A DNA stretch of 64,000 nucleotides from Membranipora membranacea (GCA_914767715.1 OU612067.1:19659001-19723000), one strand, 5' to 3'. Shown: positions 1 to 14,700, counted from the first letter of the stretch. Translations and numbers: made by a program. The notes: a model not told the origin generated them from the sequence alone.

Positions 1-324
1 TAACTTGTGCTGAAACAGGAAGGTTTATGTGTCATGCGATAGAAGTAAGATCTTAGACTTAAGTTTAACTTGATAATGATGCTGGTACTGTTTACTGATG
101 TCTCTTGATTGAAAGATCTTCAGACAAGCGTGGTAACAAGCTCCTGATCTGAGGAGAGTCAGGACACATTATACACTATGTGCCTTTATATATTTTTGGG
201 GATAAACTAAGGTTGAGGAATATCATGTCATTTATTATAAACCAGATTTTTTGAGCGTATTACTGCTTTCCACTACACTCTTGACATCTAGGTATAGACT
301 CACTGAAGAATTTAAAAACCGGTA

Positions 325-459
325 GGGTAGGCCTACCCATGGTCCCCTGAGACTTACATGCCATACTTTGCCAAAGTCCAGTACCAACCACTGATTGGCC
401 GACTGGACATTGGCTAAGAAAAGGCATGTAAGTCCCATGGCCCCATGGGTAGGCCTACC
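325..459. repeat. MITE-like inverted-repeat element
   Basis: The ends are inverted copies: the left end begins gggtaggcctacccatgg and runs into gacttacatgcc, and the right end carries the complement (ggcatgtaagtc, then ccatgggtaggcctacc). The arms are about 35 bp with a unique centre and no coding capacity, so it is a non-autonomous foldback/MITE-like element. It lies in the transporter gene region downstream of exon 2. Confidence 0.6.
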
Positions 460-507
460 AACTTAATATCTAAATAAATCAACCCAAGGTCGAAGCTACA
501 GACTTAC

Positions 508-1605
508 CAAAAAGGTATCCCAGAGATCGAGAAGGGAATATATAGCTAATACGCTGTAGGTCGGTGTCGACTTTACATTGTAAGTAGTGAAGAGTGGGAC
601 CTGGTATAGCTAGTGCCAACCCCTGTAAAAATCAGATATAACAAAAAGTTTTACTAGACTAATCTGGTACTTACACGGTTTGTACTTTAATCACTGGAGT
701 TCAGTGTTGGATAACAAAATCTCACCCACACTATACAAAATATCGCCATTAAGCGACATCATATGGAGCTTGTACTATGCCCAATTGTAAAATTAGCAAA
801 TCAGTTTATTGCGAGCAACCTAGTTTTAGACCAATTATGCAATTTCAACCGGTCCACTGAGATCATTCACATAAAAATATGCATGAAGTGTTAACTTTAT
901 GGACCTGACCTGACTACAGGACTGTGCAGTACAAACACATCTCATCTCTGTGCATAACCTCCCCTAATCCTACAGCACATTTAATGTGTTTACACTAGTT
1001 TCATGTCTGCAGACAAACCTATTAGGTTCACAACGCCTAGGCCCTATGTGAGCAAAGTCCTACTAGTAGTATTTAGTCGATGTATGCAAATCTTTGCTTT
1101 GGGCAGTATTTTGGCACTATAGGTACTGCTGAATTGACATTAGGGACTGCTGAATTGAAGTTTCAGCAAAACAAATTAACAAATAAGGAAATAAACTGGC
1201 TCATTTATCATTCTTAACTCATGTCATACCTTGTTAAACATGGCTTTGGCCTAGTTTTTTTAGACTTTTGACAACACTTCAATCACTGTTTGAAATACAG
1301 ACGGCAGGTATTGATGGCTTTCTTTTTTGACACATAATATGATTCCTACAACTTTTCTCCTCTATACAAGGAATCTCCAACATGACAAGTGCACACCATG
1401 AGAGACAGGGGACAAATATACCTACCGTGCCAAAGAACGCGCCGAATAGTGCGAAAGTGTTGAGTAGCTTCTGGCGTTTTGTGGGCCGTCTCCCATCACC
1501 TGATGAAGAGCTCGCCCCTAGCAGAGAAGATTGATCAAACATTGTCATCTCATCTTCTCCCTCCATATCACTGTCGTCACGGAGACGAGAATGCTCCCTC
1601 ATCAT
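508..1605 (-). CDS. MFS transporter, MFSD4 / sodium-dependent glucose transporter 1-like (N-terminal two exons)
   Basis: Two exons are visible: 1426-1605 (ATG at 1605; the in-frame codon at 1611 is GTG) and 508-622, joined in phase 0 across a 0.8-kb intron. Exon 1 encodes a hydrophilic acidic/Ser-rich tail of about 45 residues, then the start of a first membrane helix (KRQKLLNTFALFGAFFGT). Exon 2 continues that helix (GLALAIPGPTLHYLQ), then a loop and ISYIFPSRSLGYLFG, which resembles the TM1-TM2 region of MFSD4-type sugar carriers, including the R-S-L-G-Y turn. Donors are gtaggt after 1426 and gtaagt after 508; the acceptor before 622 is tttttacag. Exon 2 ends in phase 1, so the gene continues beyond the left edge or in exons I could not find below 507. 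Family assignment rests on remembered motif similarity; substrate is unknown. Confidence 0.55.
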
Positions 1606-1611
1606 TCTCAC

Positions 1612-2639
1612 AACTCACAGCTGCGCAGTTTTAAATTAAATGGATGTCTCAGTTTAGTAACTCTGTTTTGTGACAGTTTACCCTTTTACTAGTTTAGTTA
1701 TTACCGCAGTAGGGTTGCTTGAAGTTAGACTTCCATGTGGTAATCTACATCCGTTAGTTAGAACTGGACGAAGTTGTCACCTGAATAATAACCACAACAA
1801 GCAACGTTACATAAAATTTGGTTCATGGTTATAGTAAAGTCAATTCATTATAACACTTTGCATCAACTCATACTGGATCCAGATACAGCTTGCTGTTGAC
1901 TGACAATCCTCACACTGAAATACTATGCGTCGTTTAGGTGAAACACTGTTACTGGCGCTGATGTTGATGGGTGTTAAACAGGCATGCAAACTCCATTCAC
2001 CAACATAACTTTCTAGGTGAATCATCGGTGACCGATTGCGCTAGTATGTACTAGGTGAAGCATAAATACAAAACATTCAACTGCCATTATAACAACAATG
2101 CTTAATTTGAGGTGGGCACAAGTTCATTCTTTGAAGATCGCCAGGGCAGTGATTGCTCAAAAATAATCTGATGTATACACTATGGTCAGGCCTGTTGTAG
2201 TTTTCCCTTGGGAGGGAGAAACTAGCCTTAGCTTCTAAACTAAAAAATTAACCATGTGACAAGGTTAGGGAGAAACCGGTGTAGGTTGGCTGAATGAATA
2301 AGCGGATATATATATTGAATATATCTGCATTTTTTGTTCATTCAGACAACACAAATACATTATACTCCTTTTCGCAGAGAGGAATGTAAATTCCTCACCT
2401 TACTGCAGTGGAAGACCACCAGCCTAACCTACATCACTCCCATTATTGCACCTGAATATGTATGTCTATAACTTTATCTCAAAGGGGTATTTGAGATGGT
2501 GTCAGTATGTCAACTCAGTCATCAGCTATCTTTCCAATTTCAACGTATAGATATGCAGTGCAATAGGTTACACCATGTATGTAAAGACCTACATTACATG
2601 CGCCCCATTACTACGTCTTTGTATGTAGGCCTAAGCACC
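1612..2639. other. Intergenic, upstream of the transporter gene; one inverted repeat
   Basis: No supported exon on either strand. It should hold the transporter promoter, but I see no clear TATA or other motif. The only structure is an inverted repeat: an inner pair (ctgaatgaa near 2290 and ttcattcag ending 2345) around an AT-rich centre, and an outer pair (gtaggttggctg at 2281-2292 and cagcctaacctac at 2420-2432). Confidence 0.4.
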
Positions 2640-2903
2640 AATCAGGGATAGCTCAGTTGGTAGAGCGCTGGAATCTTGACTGCAACGTCATGGGTTCGAT
2701 CCTCAGTGGTGCCCGTTGGTGCAAACTCCTGATTTGACCCTCGCTGGTCATTCACCCTAGCCGACCTCAAAAAACTAAATACGTTCTTTCCCCAACCAGT
2801 TGCTAAAGTCACGATTCAATATCGGTGTTTGCAACTTGCCAAAACCAGGAAAGTTTTTTTAATAAAGAACACACCTGGCCTATCTATCCTATCTATCTAT
2901 CTT
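2640..2903 (+). repeat. tRNA-derived SINE
   Basis: The head has RNA polymerase III type 2 promoter boxes: A box tagctcagttggtagagc near 2649 and B box gggttcgatcc near 2692. The tRNA fold is degenerate, with extra bases between acceptor stem and A box, so this is a SINE head rather than a tRNA gene. It is followed by a tRNA-unrelated body with the segment ttcaccctagccgacctc and a simple-repeat tail (tatctatc repeated). The same ccctagc-core occurs in the elements near 49.7 kb and 55.9 kb. Confidence 0.75.
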
Positions 2904-5900
2904 CTCTATGTAGTATCAAGGAGTGACAGCTGTTGCTCCTTGGTAGAATATACTTAACTATGTACTTGTTATTAATTCACCTTCAGAGAAACAGGCAAGG
3001 TTATGTTTGAAAAAGCTAGTGAACGGTAGGCCTAGCTGTTTACAATTTTAAGCAGGCTATCTAACATAAATAATTGATGATGATGATTTAAACTGATCAC
3101 TGATGACATGGTGATGACTAATGATCATGTTGTTGATTGAACTAATGATTAAATTAGAGAGTGACTCAGTCACAAGTCAGTTGAGTTCAGAGAAAAAAGA
3201 TAATACAAATACTAACTAACTACTTTTTTTGTAAGACACAGGAGAGGGTATAGTAACAAACAACTTCAAGTCAACCAATGAACTCCCTCTTGAGAGAGAC
3301 TGAGAGTTCATTTAGTCAACCACCATACAGTACATTCTCCATTTATCATGATGCAACAGACAGAGTAAAAGTACACATCCTGTCTCAATTTTGTGAGTGT
3401 GCATGATTGCCCTCAGTACTAACTTACCTCCTGATATGAAGCTCATCAGACTGTTGAAAAATTTGCCTGACTCATCATCACATTTTCTAGTAGGCCTACC
3501 AACTCACAATATTTTTTCCTCAGCAATAAATATTGGGAATAGACATAGAAATGTGTGCTACATTGTGGTATGGTGTGAATATCAATATATTAAAGTTGGG
3601 AAACTCTAAGTCTATTGAGGAAACCAGGCAATCTGAAATTTGTGGGTGTATTGTCATCCCTTCTAAACAAATTGTAGGAATTCAGGTAAAATCAAGTAGG
3701 CGGGTCTTGTGCAAATCACATGATCAGAAAAGGTCATGTGACCTTGAATGATTGCAGACCATAATTTTAGTTGCAGATACTGTATCAACAGGAAATACTC
3801 ACCAACACTGACTGTAAATATTATACTATAGTAATTATTATAAAATTAATTTAAGTTTATGAATGGTATTGCCAATAGAACTATAAACTAGAAGACATCA
3901 GACTACCCATGTTTATACATTATAAATGCCCATGTCGACAGGCCAATTCCAAAGGAAAAGTTTGACTGGCCCCCTAGACAAGTCAAACATCGCTAGAGAT
4001 CCAGGGTTCGGAGAAGACTTGTGGTCTTAACATTGACAAACTTCCCCATCTAATGAACAAAGTTTGTCAAGGGAGGCTAGAGTGCTGATCGCTATGGATA
4101 AATGAGTAATAATAGGTAGGTCTAGTACTCATCTTGTGAAAAGTAGGTAAAGGAAAAGTAAAAAGGAAACATAACTAATTAATCATAAGTAATTAATCAT
4201 AATACATCAATCATAAGTAGATGCAAAGGTTTTAATTTAAATTACCAAACCTGCCGGCCAACGATACCATGGGTTTGTGCGGTAAATTTACTATAGATAA
4301 CAGATATATAGAAAAACTTTGTGTTCTCAACTAGCAGACCGATATTCAGGTGCAAGCAAATTCATGCGATTTATGTTAGAAATTAAACAACAACGTGAGA
4401 ATGTTCCCCTGTTCGCTATGCTTGAGCGCGTCTCTGCTGTCACTTAGGTCCAACCAAAACAAGGTGTTAGAGCTAACTGCTAGGATCAAAGAGATGAGGA
4501 CATATTTGTTCCCTCTGATTTGATGGCAGTGGGCCATTTTACCAATTAATGGGTATATTTTCTGAGTGGTTGCTTTGCTTAGAATTTGGAAAGTTGGATA
4601 CACACAACACACACAACAATATTACATAAATAGCTTATTTCACTTAATTTGATAAAATGCGTGGAAGGCATGAGAAAGTCCTGTTCTGTTCGCTGTTTAT
4701 GATTATTTTACGTTTGTTTTTATGTTCTAATGAATGTTCATTTATGGGAATAAAGGCTGTTACCAGCTTAATCTCGTATGACTTGTTAGGGGCTTGAAAA
4801 ATTTATGATTATGAATATATGCTGCCATAAAGAAGAGTACACTACAGACTCAAATATGTTAGGAAGGAATGGATGGTCTATCCCCAAACAGTCATACTAA
4901 CAAGCACAGCAGAAGATAATGATAACCGCATGTTATCTCAGTTCAATGTCATCTACAGCGTATTATCATATATGATATCATTATCACAGTACATTTTCAC
5001 AGCAAAATTTATATCTTCTTCATGACAGACCTCGAGATTTTCACAGCGTTTTGGCTAAGATCAAAGTGTCTTTACATATCACAAAAGCGGGTTAGTGCCA
5101 AAACAGTATATGAATTTTCGATACACATTCCATGAGGTTATTTGGCCGAGAATATTGCTTGGGAGAATTCTAGTTTTATAGGATTCATCCCAACCACTGA
5201 ATGAGGTTTAGGCGTCTTTGGACAGTCTAGGGCAGTCCGAATCTTCTATTCTTACTCAACAGTTAGTATACTGACAATCAATCAGATCAAAACATGTGCG
5301 AAACCATGAGGCTCTCCTTTTATTCATTATTGAAGAAAGATCTGTCAAGATCCTTCTCGGGTTAAGAATTGAGTCACAATGACCATCAATTATGCATACT
5401 CGTAAACTGACTAATTGATAAAAATGAGATGAAACCACACTCTTCAAAACTTTTTTGTTGCATGGCTTGGGCGTCCTCTAGATTTTTTATGGTGTAATGA
5501 TGTCTGCAACAAGAAGCTGATGTCATTTTGGTCAGCACAGCATCAGAAAATCTTTCTTTGAACAAAACATTAGGGAAGATAATTTATATGAGTATGCTGA
5601 TTTGCATTACAATATGGTTGGTGAAGTTTTTCAATTTGCGGATCACTTCTATCAACTATAGATTACAGAACAAGGTTAGCCTTGTCACAAGTCACATGGT
5701 TACTTTTGTGCGGCTGTGTGATAAGGGTTATAAAAGGGTTATAAAAATGGGTTATAAAATAACTTCAAACATGAGCAGACAACTCAAAAACTTTGATATT
5801 CAAAGGTTTCATCCATTGTAAAATGATGTGCTCTTGGAGATATTAGAAATGTGACCAGATCACTTTACTTAGTACTCTCAAATTGTTATAAAAATGTAAA

Positions 5901-8635
5901 GCATAACCGGGAGATGCTCGGAAATAGAGCAGAGACCATTTCATCAAGGCCGCTCACCAAAGTCAAAGTAAGGTCAAAGAAACCTCCTCAAGTAGCGGCG
6001 AACCCATTTCTAGCCAGATATAGACATGCGACATAAAACAAGAATTCTCCCATTTATCGTTGCATAACATAACAACCTGTATAAGATGATTAAAGCAACA
6101 AATTAGCAGTGGATTTTTCTGACCTCTTCCACGTCCATGCAAAACCCTGTTTGGACCCAACGTCTGTTTGTAAGTTGACTCCAGGATTGCAACATATGCA
6201 AGAGTGTTTTATTATAGGAATTGCTCCGACAAGTTTTATATCAAAATGTTTTACATCAATGTATTTTTGCTTGCAAAAATGTCAAAAAACCGCCTGCACA
6301 AAAACCGGTGACATCGCCTCTTAATCGATTAGTATGCATTGTTAGCAGTAACGGATGTCGGATTTCTAAAAAGAAGACTGAAACTGATATGGATAGATTG
6401 ATACATGAAAATGAAGAGGAATAGAACAATAACATTTACTGATTATTACGTCAATACACCAAAGAGTTTGAGTGCACTTATGAAAAGACTTTTGACCATG
6501 TCGTCTGGCTAGGTCCTCCGACGATATGTCAGAGAAATATGTCTAAAATATGAACGTCTGGTATATATGTTATAGATATCGAGTCTATTTTGGAGACATC
6601 TAGTTGTAATACAAGCTTTGAAATTTGAATACTTTCAATGGGTGATAATCTGTATTAATGGCTTTATTTGTTGTCACAAAAGCAAACAAGAAACTTCAAT
6701 TATGTATGAAATGTGAAACTTGATCGCTGTATTATAATATTTTTAGATATTATAAGGGATAGATCATTTCTGAAAAATGCAATTAATCTTAAAAATTACA
6801 ACCTTGTCATTCCAGATGTCAATGTCTTGCGTGCAGTGATATGTGTCTATCTGTCTGCGGGTTTTATGCTCATTGTTGTGTTTGACATTGATGACTGGTC
6901 AGCGTTGTCGGCATGGGTTAATAGATATCACGTTGAATTTCAGTACCGGGTTCTCATGCTTTCGGCATGATTGAAGATGATCTTACTGTCGCTATTTGAG
7001 ACAGTTATTGTGAAACATCACTTTCCTCTAATTCTCTGAATTTCTTGAAATGGCAAAACTGTAAATGATACTATTATTGCTGAGTTGAACCTGATTTTCC
7101 ACAAAAGTTGGCGCAGAGTTTGAATTGGAAAATTTACTTTTTGAATTTTAATGCTGCACTGATGTATTGGTTATGATCATAATTGGTCTGATCCGTATCT
7201 CTCTATTGCTGTCAAGGATGTTATGATATCTGTTCAGAATTCATGTAGTAAATTGTCTGATAGATATTCATTAATCAGAATTAATTGCATATACCATTAA
7301 AAATATATTATATTGCTGACTGCTATGTACATTTGAGTTGTTTCTGTAGTAAAAAACTATACTATAAATAACCATTTACACAGGGAAACAGGTTATTATT
7401 ATGTATTTTTTATAAAATAGCAGCTGAATTATGAAAATAATAATCGAGTACTAGGTAAGGTATGAGTTATATAGGCCAACACAACAACTTCTCAATAATC
7501 TATTATGTTTATTGCAAAATTGTTAGATAATTTTTTATATATCAGTTAACCAGATCGTTATGACGCTACAAAGAATTCATGTCTGCATAATTTTCAGACA
7601 AAGTAGTAAATAGTATACTATAAATTATATCATAGGTCTTAAAGGAAGGGGGATGGTCAAAAACTGCCTACCTAGCAATCTTGTAAGAATGAGAGGATTG
7701 ATTCAGAGGAAGTAATATGCAATTTTTTATTGCTCAATTTATTAGCCGGTAATTCATCATAATCCAAAAGCGTAATGCAGGCGCTGGCTGATATCACGCA
7801 TCCCAATAACAGTTTTGAGTATTGGATAAAGATACTGTGATATCAATGTAATTGGGCTTCTGCCGGAAAATCTCAACAAACTGTGGAGACCTGTCAAGAA
7901 AAGCTTGGTTCCCTAGAAGATAAAATATTAAATAGAGTTTAGTTAGTCTAGTTTGGTGGTGTCATAGTTAATACCACTATTACCTAATTTATAATATGGA
8001 GTAAATTTGACCAAGTAATTAATTACACCATTGGAAGTTGCGCAAAAAAGGAGTACTTTTCCTCTTCCTGAAAACACCCCATCTCCTGTATGAATGATGC
8101 TACACTATAGTGTTTATAATCAGCCAAAGTGAAATCTATGGTCGTGTGTGTCTGTCCCTCAGGGTTTCATGTATTGCTGTGAAAAATTTCTCTTCTTTTT
8201 TGGCTCTTAGGTGGATCAAATATCCGTTTCAATCTCCATGAATCATTAGAAAGACGGAGCGCTTGATCAAGTGGTTGCAGTGTAAAGATGGTAGCTATTA
8301 TGAGCTGTTTGATGAGTCATCGGTGAGTTGTCTCCTCCTAAGTTCATAAGGTCAGCGATACCTTATTGGAATGTTAGATGATAGTTATATATACACTTCA
8401 TGTTATGTTTTTTATGTTATATAGCATAGACAGCTTTGTTTGCAGAGCACTCTATTCGAATGTGTAGAATAATGTGGTTTAGTTTGTGATCTCTCTCTCT
8501 CTCTACCGTGCTGCTGCTGTGCGCTGTGTTTGTGACACCGAATAACTTTCTACTGTATGCAACAGCTGACTTTGCAGTAAAGGAGATAGGACCAGATTTT
8601 CTATACAGAGATAGCTGGTAGTGGTGGCAGCGATT
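2904..8635. other. Long intergenic region without a supported gene
   Basis: Several short ORFs exist on both strands (up to about 97 codons, e.g. 5528-5821 and 6713-6970), but none shows a recognisable domain, and their codon use looks like the surrounding AT-rich DNA. The last 200 bases, including a (ct)n run near 8491-8504, are likely the promoter and 5' leader of the large gene that starts at 8636; no TATA box was clear. Confidence 0.4.
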
Positions 8636-8714
8636 ATGGCTTGGAGCAGCTCTCCACTGCCGCTCCTGGTATTGGCGTTTGTTGCTGTGTCTTTGGCTCA
8701 GGATCTATTTGAAG
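8636..8714 (+). CDS. Exon 1: signal peptide
   Basis: ATG at 8636 (the upstream in-frame codon at 8621 is GTG). It encodes M-A-W-S-S-S then a hydrophobic core rich in L, V and A, ending SLAQ, where cleavage is likely after about residue 21. Donor gaag/gtaaat gives phase 1. Intron 1 is long, 4.6 kb, as is common for first introns. Confidence 0.75.
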
Positions 8715-11700
8715 GTAAATTGTGTAATGATTTTTATTTTTGTGCATCAATGAGGTTGTTTCAGAATGTTGTTTCAGCTTTCATTCCTAGGAGCAGGAGC
8801 GCTGTTTGTGCACTCCATAAGATTAAGGCAGAAAGGTTAAGGTTTTTGGACTATCGCATCAATTACCTTCAGGTTGGCTGAATGAAGGGTTACTAAAAAT
8901 CAAGGAACAACAGCTCAAATTTTTTAAAATAAATTCACACCACTTTAATGATTTGACTTTTGAAAATTATGCTGAAAATTCTTAGATTATGAAGTTTTGT
9001 CTGGCCAGCATACCAGTAACAATTTAACTCGAAAAGGGGTTTGATCCTAGGAACAGGTGTTTACTGTTTGCATTTTTTGTTGACGTGTGTCTAATTCATA
9101 AAAATGCTGTTACAAAGTTTTGACATAATTGAACCTCTGTTTAAACGTTGATAGGCAGCTTCTTATGGTTGCGGTCGATCGTCAGAGGAACACTAACTTT
9201 GTCTGAAATACAGTAGTGATAATTGTTCACAATCCGTGTGACATTTCATACAGTCAAAGCCTGCCTTGGAAAATGAAATAATTTGAAAAAAGTCACGAAA
9301 TGGACCGATTTTTTACCTAAGAATTTGGTGTTGTTTGTGAATTCTTCCAGATCAAATCTACTTTGTTACCCACCTGCAGAAAGCTCATTACATTGTCATT
9401 ACTACAGGTTTTGAGAGATAGGATCAAACGTTTCTTCAATTCGCTGTTAGGAGATTCCAAAGCTACCTGTTAGGCTAATTACCTTATAAAAGTTGCTTTT
9501 AATTAGACACTTAACTTTCCAAAACATTAATTGCCCTTTTGTTTTAAAGCTTGTAAGGCGATGCCGAAGATTACGATTCATGGCACAAGTTTAAAGTTTC
9601 AAGTCAGCTGGTACACATATCTAAATCCTGTGACATTCTTTAGGCTCGTAAAGTGATAATGTTTTAACAACAAACAATAAAAGCATTATTTGACACTTTT
9701 GAGCTGATTCATTGGCAGCTGGCCCCACTATAAACGGATAATGTTGAGTATATTTTTGCCACCCTGAGATTGACAAAAACATGTTTCAAACAGTCTAAAT
9801 TGTTATCAGTTTGCTTTTGAATGTTTAATTAGCCGCAATTATCACTGCTGTAACGTCTAGAACATAAGATATTGAATTGCAATGATTAGAGCTGTAAAAT
9901 TGTACTTATGTCTGCAATTTGTCTTCCGTGTCTGTATTTAACGAGCCGGTATATGACAGTGAATCAAAATTAGCCTCACCTTTTTCCGATATGACATTCT
10001 GCAAGAACACTAAATAAAAAAAAAAACCAATTGCACTGTGTAGTCATAATTCAATTGATTTCTTCCTGAGAGTATTTTCCATGGTAATAAAAAATGTCAC
10101 TCAAAATCAAATTTGCTCTTAGTCATAAAGGCATCAATCAAGTCTTCTATGTAAACTCTTCACAATGTCTCATAGTACTCAGGTAACGTGGGGAAACACA
10201 TCACTTGCCCTCTTAATTGTCTTGGAGCTAATTGTAGTCATGTTCTCATCGTATTTAATATTGTTTTTCCTATCCATGACTTGGCACCGAGTGTCATTCT
10301 AGTGCATATGATGCGACATTTAGGAGAGTGAGTCCAAAACACTGAGAGACATTTAAAATCTCAGTGGGGCACACACTTGTATATGTTAATAATGGTCTCG
10401 TTAGAGTTGGCAAGTATCAGTGATCTAAAAATCGGGCCTGATCCCCCTAAATAAACAGACAGCCCAGTCTGCTCTATGCACTTCATAACATTTATGTTGA
10501 TTGGTTTAGTGCTTGACTCTGTTGTGGTGCGTGAGATTAGGCATTCTTGCGCGTTTGGAGCAAATAAGCCTTCTCTAATGATGTGAAGTAGTCAAATCCT
10601 TTTTATAAACACACTCATAAGGTAACAAGCGCCTTTTGTAAAAATGCTTAACTTTCTTAAATCGTTTTTTTAAAAGCATGCGTTTTAAAGCTCGATTGAT
10701 AGAGAACAAATTTATTGAGCGTTTCATGTACTAGGCTGGAATATCGGTGGACAGTTGGTACAGTTGCGTATGAAATATTACGGTTAATATTAAGTTTCAA
10801 TAATTTAGCTTTTACTGGTGTTTTGTCAGATTTTTATCATTTGAAGAGATTTCAACTTGCAATAGTTTGATGAAAGGAATGCAAAAATGCTTTCAGAACG
10901 TCCCAGAAAGTCCCATCCGCAATTGCAGTAGTACATATTCATACATATTGCCTTTCTTTGTGTGCAAAAAGATCACTATGAATACCTATGATGAACTATT
11001 TTGATCACTCTTGCAGATGAGATGGAGCGACCAAAAAGTAAGAACCCCGCATGCTCTGGGCACCCATTCAGGTTACAGTTCTAGATTCGAGTGCTCCACT
11101 GGTGTCCTATCGGTAGTAACCGATGGAGCACATGAAGTAGACTCGATGGGGCCTGGGATAGTCAAGGCATTCAATCTGTTACTAGTTTTCCCCAGTGTTT
11201 TTTTTTGTCTAATCAGCTCGAAATCCTTGTAACCTTTTCCTTTGTTTATTTCAAGCTCATCTAACCCCCGTAACAAAACAACCCCCTGGACAAGACCCAA
11301 GCCATGTTGTGCTGTGCTTTGTTACTACAGGCAGAGTTTGGCCAATAGAAACTGGCTGGGATCGGGTTACCATGTAGAAAAGGCAATTATGAGACCTTAG
11401 ATTCTTTTGAGCGAACATTGACTCTCTAAAGAGAGTTTGGAGTGGCCGGCAATAGCAAGGGATTATGTGAGTTTAAACAATCGCTAATCCCTTCCATTTA
11501 ATGTAACAATGCCATAACAATATAATGTAAATATGGATAACCTCAACTGAAGAACCTCCACCGCCTTAATAAAGTATCGAATGGAAATCCAACACCAAAA
11601 ATCAACCTCCTCTCTTCTAAAACGTCTCAATCGCATGTTAGACCAGTCCTAGTTCGGGGTATTGATCCTCCTTGGCGCCTTGTAAGCAAGGAATTAGATT

Positions 11701-14700
11701 AAGAACCCTTGTTGCAAACAAGATAAGCATATTAATGCATTGCATGTATTACTACATAGATTGTACACAGAGGAGTAGCCATACTACACTCCCCATAGTG
11801 TAGCAATAGGTGTGATGTCACATTTCTGTTTCAAATTCTGTTTTCCTGACCACTTTTTTAAAACAGCATAATACACTTTAGGAAATGTCTTTAATATGTT
11901 TGCTGACAAATCAAATGGTTGTTGCATAATCTGCAAAAGATAGGCATAATGACCCTTCACAATCTTTAATTAAATTTGACCAGGGGGTATTGACCACATG
12001 GCCTTCTTTTGTCCTTTTGAATTACACTAGGCTTTTGTTTATTTTTTTCAAAGAACTTGCAATCCCTAGATCTTTAGTGGTCAGAAATTGAAAATAGTCA
12101 ATCAAATTGATTCATCTAATAGATATGAAGATTCCAAAAGCCCTTGCCTAACAATTTATTGCTTTGATGATTTCCAATGATGGGCAACAATGTTAGATCA
12201 GGATGAGTAACAACGTACTGCATGTAATACATGGCCCCCTACCCTAGCTCTACAAATGAGCAGAAAGTTGATATGTAGGGTATAATAGCCATGACAAACC
12301 AACCTAGCTGGTTGGCATACCGTGGTAACAATCCCTCTAATAGTCTTTTATGCATGTAAAAATTACGACCCAAGGGCATAATATCGCGAGCCCAAAGTTT
12401 CTTGGAAGTCGGTGACTAACTTATTGACAATTCCTCTTTACCCTGGCCACACAAACATTTGCTGCTGAATATTAATCAACATGACACAGACTTATTCAAC
12501 TACTATTGACCCAAAGACAAGGCATTATCTGAGGCCTACTTGTGAAAATCAAAGTAAGCCGATTATTTGGGCCACACAGAAAAAAAGGGACAGCAATCAA
12601 TGTTTACCTAATGGCTTAGGGCACCGAGTGGGGAAACAGAAAACTCTCCGATAGTATTACGTTTGGTACCCGAGACTTTTGACACCTCCTAGCTCAGTAT
12701 TGCTAATTATGATTTACACAACATCTAATTTTCTTGTGTAACTTTATATAACATTAATAACTTTTTGTTGTTAACCAAACTATCATAATAGTTGTTGTTA
12801 CTCCCTGGTTTTACCCTATTGACACCCAACCCCCCAATTAGATCCCTTTTTAGTGCATTGTTGTGCTTTATCACTCCTCATCTCGTCACACAATGGGCAG
12901 TAAGTATGAGACGGCCCGACTGCGGATCATTTTGCAAGCCGTAGGGGAATGTGGATAAGGGGCCGGAATTGTATTGTTTTGTCTTTCCACTAGAGTACCT
13001 TACAACAAATCGTCTAGTGACCTCATCAGATATTCAGCTTCCCGAATGAGTAATCTTTCTTCCGCTGTGACGGCTTGTCAATTCAAAATTATGTTTATAC
13101 CTTGGCTGTGAGAAATTTTTTAGCTAAACAGAAGATAATTAAGTGTATGGCCAACATTGAAACTCATATCGCCAGACTCTAATATACCTGTAATCACATG
13201 GCTGACAAAATCTGTTAAAATATAAACAGGTTCTTCTAAGTATAATGACGTCTATTCCCTTGCCCACTCATCTTGAAAACTTTAGTATATATCAGAAAAT
13301 CATCTTATTTTCATCATTTCTTTAGATTGCCCAAAAGCTGAGCAGCAAGATATCATCATCGTGCTCGACTCTTCCACATCGATTGCTCGACCTGACTTCA
13401 AGAAGCAGTTGGACTTCATCAACTCCCTCATCGACAAGGTGGACATTGGACCTGATGACAACCAGTTTGGTGTGATCAGTTTTTCTGATAACTACAGACT
13501 CAACTTCCATCTCAACGCTAATCGGTATGTTTAAAACTTACTACTTACTTATTTACTACCTAGATTAACATGAAATATAGCTGTGCAGAAGAATATTATC
13601 TGGAAAAATGAGTATTAACAATGAGCTTTGTGAATGACTGGCGTTATTGCAGTCTTGCAATATAGCAGGGAAAATCTAGCTTTAGTTTTTAGACAATTTA
13701 GTGTCTAGCGAGAACTTGGGAAGCAATTTTACTGACAATGTAATGGAAGAGATCGAAAATGCCGCTCCCTTGTATGAAGACACTGTTGACTTCACTAATG
13801 AGAAGACAATTTATTTGGTGATAGTCTTTGTAAATGGTTACACTTTCAAGTGCACAGTTGCACAGTGTAATTGTATTAAAATTCGAGTCTGTAAAATACC
13901 TAACAAGCTAGCCACACAAACGAGTAGTTGCCACTAAAATGTATCGCTACAAAAATAAAATATTTTGGAAAGTTCCTGCATATCAACATGCTCTTGCCTC
14001 CATACCACTATTCGTGATATTTCCTGTCCTCCTTTCATTGAACAAAAGCACTTTTATTTTTCCACAATCTCAAAAAATTAGCACTAATGAATACACAAAA
14101 ATATTATAATTGCATTTCGATGCCTGTTCTCATAATTTGGGGTTTATAATTGCCTGGATACCCCAGCTGTCAGCAGTCAGCACATGGTGTGACCTTCTCA
14201 ATTTGTGATTTCATATAACTAACTAACCCATTGTTTACACAGGAGAGCTTTCAGAGGCCAAGTTGTCGGACCAGATGCGTAAGAAAATAATGATCATCGT
14301 AAAACCATAAAATTTCCAATCCCGGTTGATTGTTGTAGACCTATTTCCTCCGTTTCTGTTGGTTTTCAGGCTTGCCCCTTCTTCCATTTTCAACTCCTTT
14401 CCCTACTTCTGTGCATTACCAGTGTAGTTGTTGTCTCTTTTGCCTACTAAACGTGCAACCAGTCATAAAGTCTGCTATTGATAACATTTGGAGTTGGGTT
14501 AAAGTGCATATATAGTTCATAAAAACTATGTTAATATTTTCTGATGATAATTTGAAACAAGGCTTAATAGACTATACGATTGCCACCCACCCTCACACAT
14601 TGGGTGCAGTCACAATAAGAGACATCTTGTTAGGTTATTATGTAATCGAGCAAATTTTATGAATGAAGTACTGTCACTCTGAACCCATCCATTATTTCGT

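Noticed and set aside
2645-2715. tRNA gene
   Set aside because: A and B boxes are present but the acceptor stem does not pair at the right distance and a SINE body plus simple-repeat tail follow.
6713-6970. Plus-strand ORF of 85 codons with a hydrophobic stretch
   Set aside because: Isolated, no homology I can name, and no splice partners; low-complexity hydrophobic runs are common in AT-rich DNA.
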